64,000 bases of DNA from the NCBI GenBank assembly GCA_036583965.1, contig JAZBQD010000015.1, positions 21,605,310-21,669,309 of the forward strand. Reading direction: 5' to 3'. Source of the stretch: Prunella strophiata (lineage: Eukaryota; Chordata; Aves; Passeriformes; Prunellidae). Below are positions 22,233-35,009 of the stretch, in pieces; the stretch's first letter is position 1; each line of letters starts with the position of its first letter. Below the pieces are notes generated by a model, which saw nothing but the letters and a program-made list of their open reading frames with translations, was not told the DNA's origin and ran no database searches. A program made the translations under genes and the position numbers.

Positions 22233-25200
22233 AAGGCAGTGGGTTTTATGGCTCACAAGTTTGCTGCTGGCTGTGAAATCCTATTTGTGACTCACACAAT
22301 CTGCCACAAGTAGAGCAGATGTATTGCTGCTGTGCCTGGGTATAAGAGCTTGAGAGGCAGGAGTGCCTTTGCCACTGGCCCCCAGGTTTCTCTTTCCTTC
22401 TGGTCTGCTTCACTGTCCCTTGTTTTCCCATTCTCATTTCCTGGTACCCCCTGTCAGGTGACACTGCTTTTGTGAGCCATCTTGAACAAATATTTTCTGG
22501 AAAGTGCCTGACATAGATGCATGCTCTGCAGATTGTTTTTCTGCAGTTCCTAAGACAAAACAATGATAAGATGTACTTCAGCTACTCTTTTCCCAGGTGT
22601 AGTGGGGGAAACGCAACTGGGCTCTCCCTTTGCAGTATTGTTGGGGTTAATTTAAATGGGTTTAAAATTTAAACTTAGCACCACAGAGACCACACCAGTA
22701 GTCCGAGAACATCTGTCTGAACAAGCCCCAGCAGACAGGAGAAGCTGTCTTGTAAAGCATTCCTCTCTGACCTACAGATGGGCTGGAGCATAGGCATCAC
22801 CAAGGGCAGGTTTGTTTCAGTTAATGTTATTTTTTTAATTCACAAGAAACAATGAACAGGCTTATTTCAGGCTATGGTCATAATAGGAAAGATAATATTT
22901 GTGTGTTGGCATCACATAAATGTGTGTAAGCACTGCTGATGTGGTAACCACTAATACTTAGAATTTAGGACAACCCTTTTATACAAAATGAATCTTCCTG
23001 TGGTTGGTTTGTTTGTTTTTTTTTTTTTTTTTGTTTTTTTGTTTTGGGTTGGTTTTTTGGGGGGGGAGGGTTGTTTTGTTTTTTTTTTGCAGGGGGTGGT
23101 TTTTTGGTTTTTTTTTGTTTATTTTTCCTATAGCAATAGAGGCTAATCTGATGTAGATGGTACTTTGACTTGCACTGAACATACTTAAAATTCAGTCATA
23201 TTCTAGTTCTAAGTGTGACCTTTTGGAATGTTGACGTTTGGGCCCTCCAAACACAGTGTTACTTCCTTTAGTAAAACCTGGATGGAGGGCATGGATGAAG
23301 ATCAGTATTTCCAGATGAAAATACACGCAGTTGCTTGGATAAGGACATGAGACTTTGTTTCTTGTGTGATAACACTCAGATTATAAATATCAACTTTTGA
23401 CAATGTTGACCCACAATCCATGATGTTGGCTGGAAAATCACCATTTGTTGTTTTAAGTATTCTGGAAAGTATGATTGCCATCCAAGGCTGAACACAGAGT
23501 ACTCACCACTGTTAGTCTGGAACTTGTTCTGCATATTATACCTCTTAGTATAATAAGGTTAATAATACCAACTCTATCCCTAGCCAATATTTATAGCACA
23601 AAGAAATTCTCAAATGCAAAGATATTTGAGGGCTTTAGTGTTACACCAGAGGGGAACTTGACATCAGACATGCAAGTGGTTATAATTTTTCAATTTGCTT
23701 TGTAAAGGACTTTACCTTCCCATTCTCATAGCAGTCAGCACATCTGGATCTCCACCCTGACAGCGACCTCTGGATATTGCCATACCATAAACATTAAAAA
23801 AACATAATTATTGCTAAAAAGTAGGTAAGCTATTTCTTCCCTTGATTTGTTGCCTAGAAGATATCCATAGGCATGTGTTGTTCCTAATCTACAGCTACCA
23901 ACAGATTAATACAAGGATCAGTGTGTGAAAATTGTTTCAGCTATTGGAAAGAATTCTCAGGTCTTTTAATGCAGTGACACTAAGTGCCGTAGTTCAGCTC
24001 TTGCATTTTGGCTATATCACAACATTTGTTTTAGCAAAACGAATTGAATGGTCAGATGGAACAACCTGGAAGAAATTGGAAATTTTACTGGGGCAGAGGA
24101 GGAAACCAGGAAGTTTACTATTGCAAAATTTTGTTCTGTACCCTAAAAAGGGGAATAAGGAGAAGAGTTTCTTGGAGATTAAAATGTGTAATAGCAGGCA
24201 AGCCTTTGTACACTCAGAGTATCCATTTCTCAACATAGCAAACAGGAACATAGAAACATATGTGGTCAGCAATAACACTCATAAATCTTAAGAGATTATG
24301 TGTTCCTAAAGTAAGACTTCAGACTGATCTATTTTGTTAAGTGCCAAACTTCAGCGTGATTCAATCAAGTTTTGCTTAATCGGAATTTATTTACTCTTTG
24401 TGATGATGAATCACTGAACATGTCTGTAGTCCAGTCTGTTGAACTAATTTATCAGGTATTTTGATGGACTGGTGATTTGCCTTCCCTGAATGTTTCATGG
24501 TTTATTTATTTATATCATCTGGATTGTGTAGAACAAGAACTGGAGTTTTGCTCAGAATTAAACATTCCTCAGTGATGGCTTTAGTAACAGAAACACTCTC
24601 TAGATAGGTAGTCTTGTTGCAATACTAGGCAAACATCTAAGCCAGGAAAACTCTTATCTACAGATCCAATACCACTAAATAAAGTAATTTGTTAACCTGG
24701 GTGGATTTGTATCAGAGACACAACCTGGCAAAGATGGAAGGACAACAGTGGTGAGGTTTCTCTGTGCAGGGCACAGGGATTTCCTGGAGGCTGGCCCAAG
24801 AACATAGGTCATCCCAGGGAGAAAGAAGATGTGGGGGAATTGCTTACATAGCTCAATTAACATGCAAGTACTGTGCAGAGAGGCAGTCTCACACTAGCTG
24901 TTCCCTGGTTCTCATGGATAATGATAGTTTGAGACAGGCCAGGCTGGACTTCACTGTAAGTTGGCAGCATATGTACATTCCTAAAACTGTGCTTGAATTG
25001 ATGTTCTCTACTGAACTGTGTGCCACTATGACCACACTGCTGTGGCTGCATGCTAAAGCTAACTTCAGAATAGCTACGAGCAGCTGGCAGGTATGTGGCT
25101 TTGGCCTTCTCTTTTCCAAGGAAATATATCTCATCAGGTGTTTTTCGGAAAAACTTCCAACTCTCTACCTGTGAAAGAGTTAAAGAATAAACACATGGAA

Positions 25201-25340
25201 GGGGCAAATTATTTCCCAGAGTGGAAAGTTCTGATTTTCTGTACATACAGATGCAGAATAAGAATCCTCTGACATCCAAAGAAGTGCAGTCTGCTAGGTC
25301 TGGGCTTCCCAGTGCAAGAGATATGGATGTGCCTGCCACA
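22233..25340. other. Intergenic, no gene recognised
   Basis: Contains the T/G-rich tract at 22999-23120. Open frames near 23932-24291 and 24764-25387 overlap on both strands and resemble no known family. Confidence 0.6.
22999..23120 (+). repeat. T/G-rich low-complexity tract with G runs
   Basis: Over 122 bases only three are not T or G (23067, 23090 and 23091). It includes GGG at 23046-23048, eight G at 23059-23066, GGG at 23068-23070 and GGGGG at 23092-23096. It may form a long-loop G-quadruplex. It resembles the complement of the 18207-18382 tract. Confidence 0.85.
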
Positions 25341-25795
25341 AGTGAGTCCAGTGAAGGGCCATTGAGATGTTCAGGGGACTGGAGCATCTGTCATATAAGA
25401 AGTTGTGAGAACTTGGGCTGCTCAGCCTGAAAAAGAGAAGGCTCCAGGGGATCTTGTGCATATCCAATCCAGGGGATATTGTGCATAAAACAGCTGATGG
25501 GTAAAGAGATGAATAAAAGATGGAGCCAGACTCTGCTCAGTGGTGCTCAGTGGCAGGACTAGAGGAAGTAGGAACAAACTGAAACACAGGAAAGTTTACT
25601 AAAACATAAGAAAAGAAAATATTCAATGCAAGGGTGGTCAAGTGTTGCTACAGGCTGCCCAGAGTGGTTGTGGAGATATTTAAAACCTGATTGAACATAA
25701 TCACAGGCAACATGACCCTTATTTTGGGCAGGGGATTGACTGGCAGCTCCCCAGAGGTACGTACTGCCAGCCTCAACCATTCTATCAGATTAAAT
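25341..25795 (+). mobile_element. CR1 LINE 3' fragment, plus strand
   Basis: In order, it contains diverged versions of the CR1 ORF2 C-terminal and 3' region: GAGTCCAGTGAAGGGCC, then TGGAGCAT, GGGCTGCTCAGCCTG, AAAGAGAAGGCTCC, CAGGCTGCCCAGAG and GGTTGTGGAGATATTTAAAACC, ending near ATTCTATCAG, a decayed copy of the CR1 3' terminal ATTCTATG repeat. It is 5'-truncated, as is usual for CR1. A 25-bp stretch is tandemly duplicated at 25443-25492. Confidence 0.85.
25443..25492 (+). repeat. 25-bp tandem duplication inside the CR1 copy
   Basis: TCCAGGGGATCTTGTGCAT and TCCAGGGGATATTGTGCAT are the starts of two adjacent 25-bp units (25443-25467 and 25468-25492). The units are near-identical over the first 19 bases and then diverge. 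This is probably replication slippage after insertion. Confidence 0.75.
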
Positions 25796-27391
25796 TAAAA
25801 AATCCTAAGTATTAGTGCAGATTTTCCTGAGAATTTATAGTGGCAGGCAGAGCATTTCAGTTTTTCAGCTGAGGGTGTAAAAAGAGGTAGAGATGTGATT
25901 CAAATACCAATTAGATGCGCTTCATTAGCTCCCATTCAAGGGCTGGTGTTTCTGCCATAGCACTGAACTGGATCAATTGCATCAGATTTTGATCCCTTTG
26001 CTTGTTGTTGCTGTTTCATGGGCTACATTCAGCCCTGGTCTTTGCTGAAAGCCTTTCTTAGAATAGTCTCACTTTTAGGGATTTTGCCTAGTCATTAGAA
26101 ACAAAGAAATTGTCAAAATCTGATGTTACATGGATTTACAGCATATGTCACTGGAGCTGACAGTAGCAATAGTCAGACAAAAACTTGTCCTTTTTTCATC
26201 TGATATTTTCTTCTGGCCTCAGAGTGTACTGAATTGCTTTGTAGGCTAGCTAGCCTTAAATAACAAATCAAGCAAAAGAGTGTGTACCTGAGGATGATGA
26301 AATCCTTCTGAGACATCCCAAACATGTTTGGCATGTTTAAACACATCCTTTCAGCTTGTCATCTTTCACACAGCTTCTAAATGATGCTAATAATAAGATC
26401 ATTTATTTTGCATGATTGGTCCTGTGATTATTGCTTCTGCATCCCAAATGCAATACTTCCAATCTTAGCTTCTTTTCTTCTGCAGGAAAATGCATAAGAC
26501 TTCTTCAATTATTTTAGATATTTAGAGCCAGAAGACTGAGACCCATTAATGTACAGGCCTAAAGTTATTAAACAACCAGAAGTACTTCAGATCTAATTGC
26601 TTTATTGGTGCTTCTATGTTGACTTTGATTGTGGTAAGAGATTTACTACTGCCAAAAAGAAGAAATGAATTGGGCCTTTATGAACAGACGTGTATTACAG
26701 CATTTGTGAATTTTTAACATGGGAAAACAGCCATCTTTAAATGAAAAAAAACCCTGTATAACAGTGCTGTTGCTAATTTGAAATTAACTCTTTAGGGTAA
26801 TTGGAAGTATATAAAACCTGTGGAAGCTCAGAATGGAGATCTATGCTTTCAGTCTTATTTTAGATTCAGAAAAGCAGCACAGGAACTATGCACAGTTTCA
26901 GGAAGAAGGTACTTAGCTTTCCTATCCAGTTACAAATCCACCATGGGTTATTTGGCCCTAACATCTACTGGAGACTGATTGCAGCCAAAGGACCCTGTTT
27001 TAACAATATGGCTTTGGTTTTTTTATATCTGGAGGATAGCCAATATGCTGGTATACCTATAAAATGAACCAAACCTGAGGGATGAAAGCTGGAGTAAGAG
27101 CAGGAGATTTGTCTGCAGGAGATTTGTCTGAGGACTACCTTTTTCAAGAAAAGAGGTGCCACGTTTTTCCTGTGGAATGCACAAGTCATGTCTGAAGATA
27201 TGCAACTGCTAATGGCATGTGAGGATAACAGAGTATCAGTATTTGCAGTTCTGCCCCTGTCTCTCACCCACTGTGATGAGGATATGAAAGTTCCAGCTCT
27301 GCTGTTTACCCAGCTGTGGAGCAGCTGGTTCCATGTGAAGAATTTGTCTTTCCAGTTTGCTTTTGTAAAAGCTTAAGAAACTACTTGAAAC

Positions 27392-27424
<33 letters not shown>

Positions 27425-28636
27425 ACCTAAAAAGAAAAAAGCCAACCCAGAAAAGACTGTAATAATTGCCAAGCAAGGCTAAGGAATGCCAGAACTAAAA
27501 CTGCAATAATTCAGGTCCATTGTGTACATTATCTTCCAATTTCTAATTGCATGACCACAAACTAGTGGTTTCTTTGCCTTTTTTTTTCTCCCTCACTGCA
27601 GAGGATGGACCTGCTGTGGGATGAATCATGGTTACCTTATTGCAGAAGCTGTGGAATTTGGAGGTTGATGGCCGAGGACTTCAAAATAGGAAAGGATTGT
27701 ACTGTGGTTTGGGAAACTGAGTGATGTCTTGGTATTGGATTTTGTTGCTATTATGGATTTTGTTGTTATTCTACTTCACCTCATTCCAAACGTAATGCTG
27801 GGCTAGTCACTTAACTCACAACTTTTCACAGATGGTAACTGATTTTCTGGAAACCCTGACAACTGGAATCTGATATGGGATATGCAGAAAACTCACGATT
27901 ATGGGAAATTTGATTTGAAGATATACTTTAGATGCAGAAAAAAATCTGTTCTTGAGCCTCTCAAATGAGAAGCCAAAGTCTGTGGTTTCTTTTGGGAATT
28001 TTGACTCAATGACCACGAGTAAACACAGAAGAATACTTTCTTCTCAACTTCAGGAGTACTGGGAAGATAATTTGTCAGTGTTTGTAGAACACCATGATCC
28101 TGCAGAGGAGAAGACCATAACATGCCTTTTTTGGAATAAGTATCTGTGTTTCACAGTGTGTGAGATGATAGGTGCCATTCCTAGAATTACAGGGTAAGAT
28201 TTTTCAAATATTGATGCCATTATTTTCGTGTCATGATTCAGCAGAAAACCATGGCAAAGTCCTTGACAGTTCATCAAATCCACTCCTCTGCCTGAAAGCA
28301 GGATCAACTAGGCATAATATTTTCCTGTTAGATACTTGTCTAAGCTCCAGTGACAGAATTTTCATGATTGCATGATTTTCCATCACTTTTCTTTCCTTAC
28401 CATTAAAAAGTCTTTCCCAGTAGCTAGCTGAAATCTCCTCTTTGCTTGCCCAGTCCTCAGGGCTGAGAGAGAAATGTTCATCTGTGGGACTGTCTCAGAG
28501 TGCACACGTAAAGGGGGCAGAACTGAGATGATCCCTTTATTTCCAAAGAGATTAAAGCATTGTGCCAGACTGATGGGCTGCAGCAGGATGGGCTGGCTGC
28601 CTGGAGAGCAGCTGGTGGGGCTGGTGGCTGGAAGGG
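25796..28636. other. Intergenic, no gene recognised
   Basis: AT-rich. It contains a 15-bp perfect tandem duplication (GCAGGAGATTTGTCT at 27100-27114 and 27115-27129) and an A28 run at 27395-27422. No retroposed gene body is recognised before the A run. Confidence 0.6.
27395..27422 (+). repeat. Poly(A) run of 28
   Basis: Twenty-eight consecutive A follow AACAGT. It might be the tail of a retroposed sequence, but the upstream bases match no transcript I recognise. Confidence 0.85.
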
Positions 28637-29110
28637 TGGCCAGTGGGCCAGCTGTGCCCTTGCAGCAGAGGCCAACAGCTGCCGGGGCAGCGCCAGGCAG
28701 AGCATTGCCAGCAGGCTGAGGATGAGGAGGGTGATCCTTCCCTTCAGCTAAACACTGCTGAGACTTGTCTGAACTGCTGGGTCCCCACCACAAGAGAGAT
28801 TTGGACATTATGGAGCTGGTCCAGTGAAGGGCCATCAAGATGTCTAAGGGGCTCAAGCATGTGACATACAAGACCAGCCTGTGAGAGCTGTGGCTCAGCC
28901 TGGAGGTGGAGCCTTATCCATGTGTATAAATGCTTGAGGGAGGGGGTGTAAAGAAGATGGAGCTGGACTTTCCTTTACAGGCTGCCCAGAGAGGTTGTGA
29001 GGTCTCAGTCTCTGGCAGAGGATCATCATCACATGACCCTGATTTGGGCAGGGGACTGACTAGATGATCTCCAGGGGTGCTTGTCAGCCTCAGCTATCGC
29101 GTGATTTGAT
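28637..29110 (+). mobile_element. CR1 LINE 3' fragment, plus strand
   Basis: It starts with remnants of the reverse-transcriptase C-terminal region (TGTGCCCTTGCAGCAGAGGCCAAC-like, then GTGATCCTTCCC). It continues through GTCCAGTGAAGGGCCATCAAGATG, a CTCAGCCTGGAGG segment and GGCTGCCCAGAGAGGTTGTG, then GACTAGATGATCTCCAGGGG, the typical CR1 3' UTR. It ends near 29110 with a decayed terminal repeat. Several indels are present and there is no coding capacity. It covers the same part of CR1 as the copy at 25341 and a little more 5'. Confidence 0.85.
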
Positions 29111-30319
29111 GGCTCCAGGAGCTGTCTACAGAAAGCATGACCCTGGCACTTACCTCCTGCCAACTGAGGATATTGTCCAACCATTCTTTGCATTAAAATT
29201 GGAAATGGCTCTTTCATTCATGGACTGCCTGCATAACAAGGAGAATCAAAGTGGAAATACCTCGTTTGAATACCTTTTATAATTCTGTATGGTGAGAGTT
29301 CTCCCTTCTCATAAGGATCTGAAATTTGGGTGTCTTCACAGCTTTTTGTAGTAAGGAGTAATTGGTTTTGTTTTTTTGTTGAAAAAAAATTATTTATACC
29401 CTTCTGAGATTTTTTAAAAACACTGACTAATACCTGGGTAAAGAAACACAGTTTACTGACAAATCTAATGTTTCCCTCACCAGTGATTTATTAAAATGCT
29501 CCTCACTTTCACTTTTGTCCTTATCTTCTTCAGACAGCTGGGAAGCCAATTCCTGGTGTCTTGTGCTTGAAAACATGTTTTTCAATAGATTTCTTTTTTC
29601 CTCCCCTTCAGCCCAAAGCATGAGATATCATTTTATAATGCATTATAGCTACTTCTCTGGGGAACAGAATTATCTAAATTAAGGTTGATTTTCCAGTATA
29701 TTCTGGATATTCATCTGTCACAGGAGAGAGGCTTAACATCTTAAAACAACAAACCTGTAAGAAATTAGTGCTAGATTAACTTACACTGGAACCAATACTA
29801 CACCTCAAAATTCCTTGCTCTTTCCTCTTCAGCCTCATGTTGCCTAAATTCCTGAGCCATCTACATGTCTACCAGCCAAGTTCCTCTTAGTCATCAGCTT
29901 CTAGTCCTGCCTCCAGGGCCATCCAAATCCATATTGTGCTGAGCAGTCAGCTTTAAAGTTCACAATCCACACTGCCACCCTGCCCTTTTCTTCTGCTGAA
30001 TGTTTTTTTGGGTCCCTGAGCATCCTCCCTTCTCCTGGGGAAGAGACTGGGATGGGAGGATTGGTAACCTTGGTAGCCACTCCCAGGCTGTGTGGTTAGG
30101 GCAGTCTTTGGGCAGCTGGAAGGTGTGGGCTCAACTTCAGCCTGATGAAAGGAGCAGAGAGCTCAGGTTTCTCTTTTACCTGTGGAATAATCCAGCCACT
30201 AAGATGTGAAGTATCCAGGTCCCTGATCTGAATCTGACTTTTTCCCTGTTGACAGGTCATTCACTTTAGTTCTCTGGCCTCTCTCTTTTGTTTTTGCTTC
30301 AGATATCCCCTAGCTTTAT

Positions 30320-30360
30320 GTTTGGTTTTGGTTTTTTGTTTGGTTGTTTTTTTTTTTTTT
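30320..30360 (+). repeat. T/G-only low-complexity tract
   Basis: 41 bases of only T and G, ending in a T14 run. It is of the same type as the tracts at 9794 and 22999. Confidence 0.8.
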
Positions 30361-33145
30361 CTTCACAGGCAGCTGTACTGTGAGGGCAGTTTAGGAGAGA
30401 GAAGCTCACTTAGGATTTTACAACAGACAAGACCCATTAGCAGACAAACCCAGGCTGCCATTGCCCTGTACATCCATTCAGTCTCTCCTCTCAAAGGCAA
30501 AAACCTGTTTCCTAGAAACTATTTTCTCATATGTTTGTGTGCAATCTATTTTTAAGGGATTCAGAGAAAGAAATGTCAGACTGCTCCTCAGGTAGCTGTT
30601 TCACAGGGCAGTACGGCTCACCCTGTCAATGAGTCAGCCTGTATTTCTTTTAGCTTGTTTTTGACCCTTGTTCCTCCTCAGTCCATAAATCAGTACTTCT
30701 CCTCCTTTGTGATGTTTACAGTGTCAAAATATATAGACATCCCCAGGGTATTTCCTCACCTCCAGCAGATTGTCTCAACATGAACGCCTGAGCACACTCT
30801 GCTCTCTCTGCTCAGCTGTGTACAGCCAAACTCGTCTCATTGACTTAATTCCTCATAAATCAATAGGTCCAGATACTTACCCTGTTGCTTCCTTTGGGAT
30901 GAGTCTGCTCCACAAGATCACAGTTTGTTGGTCTCTGCTGTTATTAGGACCTTCTGCCTCCCTTCTTTAAGCACATTTCTCTAGTTCATGTCAGCATTTG
31001 AGGTTGACCCTCCTCCTACAGACTACTGCTTTGTGCCCATCCACTTGGCTGTTGTTTTGTTATTTCCAGCCTGTCTTAGTTTCTTTATGTTTTGTGTCTG
31101 TCCCCATTAGTTTACACAACACCTCTCTAACTCATAGGAGTTGTTACATCAAATATAAATTGAATGAATGTGGTGTTTATTGCTTCCTTCCAGATCATAA
31201 TAGACATTAAATAAAAACAGACTTAGGGCAGATTTCTAGTCCTCTTTTCCTCCCCTCCCCACACCCAATCCATGCCCCAGATATTCTCCCATCAGCTCTT
31301 TATGTTCATGTTTATCTTTTGTTCCTCTTTGTTTATGGACTTACAGCCTGTGTTCAATCTCTGTGACACTGCTCATTTCCCAGCCAACTTACATTCATTT
31401 TTCAAGTAATTTTGTAACTGAGGCTTTCTCTGGACTGGCTGTAGGCTGCTTCTTCATTCTCTTTATCAGCTGTTTTTTAAAATCAGTAAAAGAGGAGTGA
31501 CCATGTTTGTTTGGCAAGATTTAACATTTTTTGACTCTCTGGGATGACTTTCATGCTAGTCCTAAGAAAAAGCACAGTCACTTGGGATGGGAGACATGCT
31601 CCCTTTTGCACAAGCAATGAAATTTCCCTGTGCTCTTCACTTGCTGATTTTATTCATGCTGTTTTTATTAATCCAGTCCCTTAACAATATAAAATATGGG
31701 TCACGATGGCCAGCTGGTTGTTGTTCAATGCTGACTCTTATCTACCTCCTACTAGCAAATACTTAATCCATCTGCTTGGGAACAACTCAAATTTACAGCA
31801 GGAGTAAAGAGACTGCCATTGAAAAATTCTGAGAAATGAATTGTGACAGGTCTAGAAGGGTGGAGGCAGGAGGGAGATTCACATGGTGAAGATGTCCTCT
31901 CCAGCAGAGCCTGCAGCAGGACCTGTACTGTGGCTGCAGCAGCCTGTTCTCTGAAGGCAGGATTGGGTAGAGGAGCACTTGCACCCCATCACTTCTGGCT
32001 GGCACCCCACAGCTGTGGCTCAGCAGTGCACGTTGGTGCAGAGAAGACACTGAGGGGAATCACTGAGATCTTTCAGGAGAAACATGCCCATGATGGGGCT
32101 GAGCATCACTGAAGCCTGATGTGGCATTATGAAGAGAAACACTGTGTAGCATTTCCACTCCACCATTTGGCATCTCTGTTCATTTTTCTGTAGTACATCA
32201 GACCTGAGAAAAAGCAAGTTTAAAATATCTTGTCTTTCCACAAGAAATACAACTTACTCTCCTGCTAGTCTCTTCTTGCTCCTTATCTTGGGGCAGAGTT
32301 CAAGCCTTTCAGCTCAAAGAAATAATGAAACAGTCATGGTCACCCTGATCAATGTTAGCACAGCCCATTAATGGGCTACTTGCTGCAGGTGTTTGCTGGG
32401 TAGAGGATTTGAAAATACAGGATTTGCAGAGAAGACTTCCAAGGTGAGCAGGGTACATGGATGTTTATGGGTCTTACAGTAAGAAAACTGATAGTATAGG
32501 AAAAAGTGTGACCTTGCAGACCAGGGGAATGAATGGAGGGGTTCAGTGGGAGCAGAAGTGTGAGCCAACGCCTGCTGCAGTGGGGCTGTATAACCACATG
32601 TTTGACCCTGCATTCAGCTGGGCAGGGAGAGGGACCAGTGACCACAGTTCACATACCCAGAACACAGTGGTTCTGTGCCTACAGCCCAGTCAGTAAATTA
32701 AATGTGTGCTGGCTAAATCTTGGGCACTGAAACTAGCTGGCAGAGGAGGGGCCTTAGGTTTGCTTATCTTCCAAAAAAGGATGACTGCATGCAAACTTTA
32801 ACTTGAGCTACATCCCAAAGCATGCCTTCAAACTGTTTAGGAGTGTTTGTTGGCAGAGACTCAGGGCATGACGAGGGTTATTCTTACATTACAGTTACTG
32901 TGATTGAGTTCAGTTCTAGGAACAGTCTCTGGTGCTTTTCAATTTACTTACTCAGGTGATGCTTTATAGGCAGACAGAGCATAGGCCAGGGTCAGGAGCA
33001 TGTCCATCCCTCACAGACACACACATGTCCCCCCAGTGCCCTATGCATACCATGGATCCCCAGTAAGGTCAGACCTACACCAAGCCTACCCAGCAACTCA
33101 CCCTGGCACCCTCTTGTCTCCAGCTGCCTCATGCCCAGAGACTTG

Positions 33146-33161
33146 CACACACACACACACA
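33146..33161 (+). repeat. (CA)n microsatellite
   Basis: Seven to eight CA units. A second short CACACACA follows ATGTGTACTTG at 33172-33179. Confidence 0.8.
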
Positions 33162-34585
33162 TGTGTACTTGCACACACATGACTCTGAGCCCATGGTCTC
33201 TTCAAGAGTTCACCTGGATCTCCTGGTGCCTCCAGCAGCCATTTCCTCCAGGTCTCACAGATATGCAGGTATCCAGCCCAGGCTTATGGCCACTTTGGTA
33301 CTTGGCTCCCAGGCCACTTCCTTTCTGCTGGCTTGTCCAGCTTGACACAGCTAGCAATGGCAGCTAGCAATTGTTGTATGGACCCTCACTTGCTGGGGTT
33401 GCTGCCACCCCAGGCACATGGGCCTTTGTAACTTGTGGTTCAAATCTAGTTTTTGGTGCGTAGGTGTCACACCAATGTATGCAGAAGAGTCCCTTCCCCC
33501 CCCAGGTAAACAGAGATGGAGGTTAATAGGAAGACAAGAAAGACTGTGCTGGTCAGGTGCAGGGCATGACCCAACGATATGCTGACCAGACACAGGTTTG
33601 CATGACACTAGCTCCTTTTATTTCCTTATCCCTCTCTGTATTAATGCTTATTTCTCCAAAACAACTGTGGTCCATCCCTTTTCCCACCTGTGGTCCTTCT
33701 AATCATCCCATAATAAGTCCCAGCCTCAGCTGGATGGTTCTCTGAAGATACTTTCCATTGACTCACCTTCCTGGGTGCTATCCCTGACCCACAGGGCTGC
33801 TTGTGCTCTAGTGACAACCCCCCAAAAGATCTGTGTCAGGGACTCTGTTTCTCTGAAAAAAAAGCCTTAGCAAACATAAAGCAGAATTCCACGGTAAAGG
33901 TCATGTTTTAGAAATAAAATACAGAAAAAATAGCAGGAAAATGTGAAGGAGTGTGTGGATGAAAAACTTGCAAAAAAGCCAAAATCTGGTTTACTGATTG
34001 ATCTGTATTAACCAAGACAGAAGGGTGGTCTGTTGGGCTCTCCCCAAAAACTTGATGTCCACTAGTCATGTCAACAAGACAGGCTGAGATGTAGAAGTCA
34101 GCTCTGCAGTATTTTCACAAAGACAGCAACTGTCTGGATGCTTCTGGCTGAAACTAGGAGGGCCTGTCTAAATTCCAGCACAGTGTGTTCCACTTAACCC
34201 ACAAACAACTGTACAGTTTCCTTATGTCTGTATGGGACCAGGATATAATTGTAAAAGTTACTCAGACTTTAACCCTTTCACCCTCTGCCACTGCTCTGTG
34301 TCTGGGAAGTCAGGTTAGCAGTGAATAGGTTTAGTGCATGAGGTTCTGTGTCTCTTTTCCTGCAGCTGCATGAGGACAGGCAGTGGACTGGTCACCTTGT
34401 GAAACACTGTTTGGGAATGTTGGGCAAGGAAGCTGCTGGGATGCACATGCATGGAAATGAATGAAAAGAGCATTTTCACACCTTGCATTGCACCCCTGAA
34501 TGCATGGGTGGGTTGTTTTCTGTTGCCTGAGTTGTGGAGCAGAGAGATCATGGACATCCTGTTGCTTTGTTCACAGGTGTCACTG

Positions 34586-35009
34586 TGATGTCTTAAGCTT
34601 CAGCTTTCATATTATCCAGATTCTGTACTACATTAGTATGTAGCTCTGAACTTCATATAAAGCGTTAGCAAGTTCTTCTCACAGTTTAGTCAGACAAAAC
34701 AATCCTTTTCCAGCCTGAGAACCAAGGACACTCTTGCAGCTTCAGGCCCAAAAAGTATAAACATCAGTGAATTGAGGAGAGCAAACAGCTTCATAACTGA
34801 AACTGTAATTGGACAATTAACCCCAACATGTAAGTGGAACAAAACTTATAAAAGTGGGAAAACTCATGACCCGGCGTCCATCTTGGGGTAGCCTTGGCCA
34901 GGCTCTTGTACTGCCCAGGGTGTATCCTTTGAAGGCCTTTTAATAAATACCTACTTTATTCCTTTAACAATGTCTAGCCTTTGTTCTAGGTAGCCTCTCC
35001 AAGGCATCA
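34586..35009 (+). mobile_element. Solo LTR of an endogenous retrovirus with 4-bp target-site duplication
   Basis: The 424-bp element begins TGATGTC and ends GGCATCA, an imperfect terminal inverted repeat with the TG...CA ends of LTRs. The same 4 bases ACTG lie directly outside both ends (34582-34585 and 35010-35013). Inside are a TATA box (TATAAAA, 34847-34853) and a poly(A) signal (AATAAA, 34942-34947) with a T-rich tail, giving a U3-R-U5 order on the plus strand. No internal retroviral genes or second LTR are present, so it arose by LTR-LTR recombination. A 4-bp duplication is typical of gammaretrovirus-like (class I) ERVs. Exact boundaries rest on the repeat and duplication match. Confidence 0.85.
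34847..34853 (+). promoter_or_regulatory. TATA box of the solo LTR
   Basis: TATAAAA lies 95 bp before the LTR poly(A) signal, the normal spacing for a short R region. It could still drive a flanking non-coding transcript to the right, but nothing in the sequence proves activity. Confidence 0.6.

Larger units (their letters stand above)
29111..34581. other. Intergenic, no gene recognised
   Basis: Contains a T/G tract (30320-30360) and a short CA repeat (33146-33161). A GC-richer patch at 31840-32110 is open on both strands but matches no family I know. Confidence 0.6.

Noticed and set aside
24764..25387. 136- and 176-codon frames on opposite strands
   Set aside because: They fully overlap each other and the right end lies in CR1 sequence. 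No known family.
31793..32112. Possible coding exon or CR1 piece
   Set aside because: Open on both strands for under 90 codons. I could not match it to CR1, an LTR or a known protein.
33140..33183. CRISPR-like or tandem spacer array
   Set aside because: It is simply two short CA microsatellites. No spaced direct repeats exist anywhere in the window.
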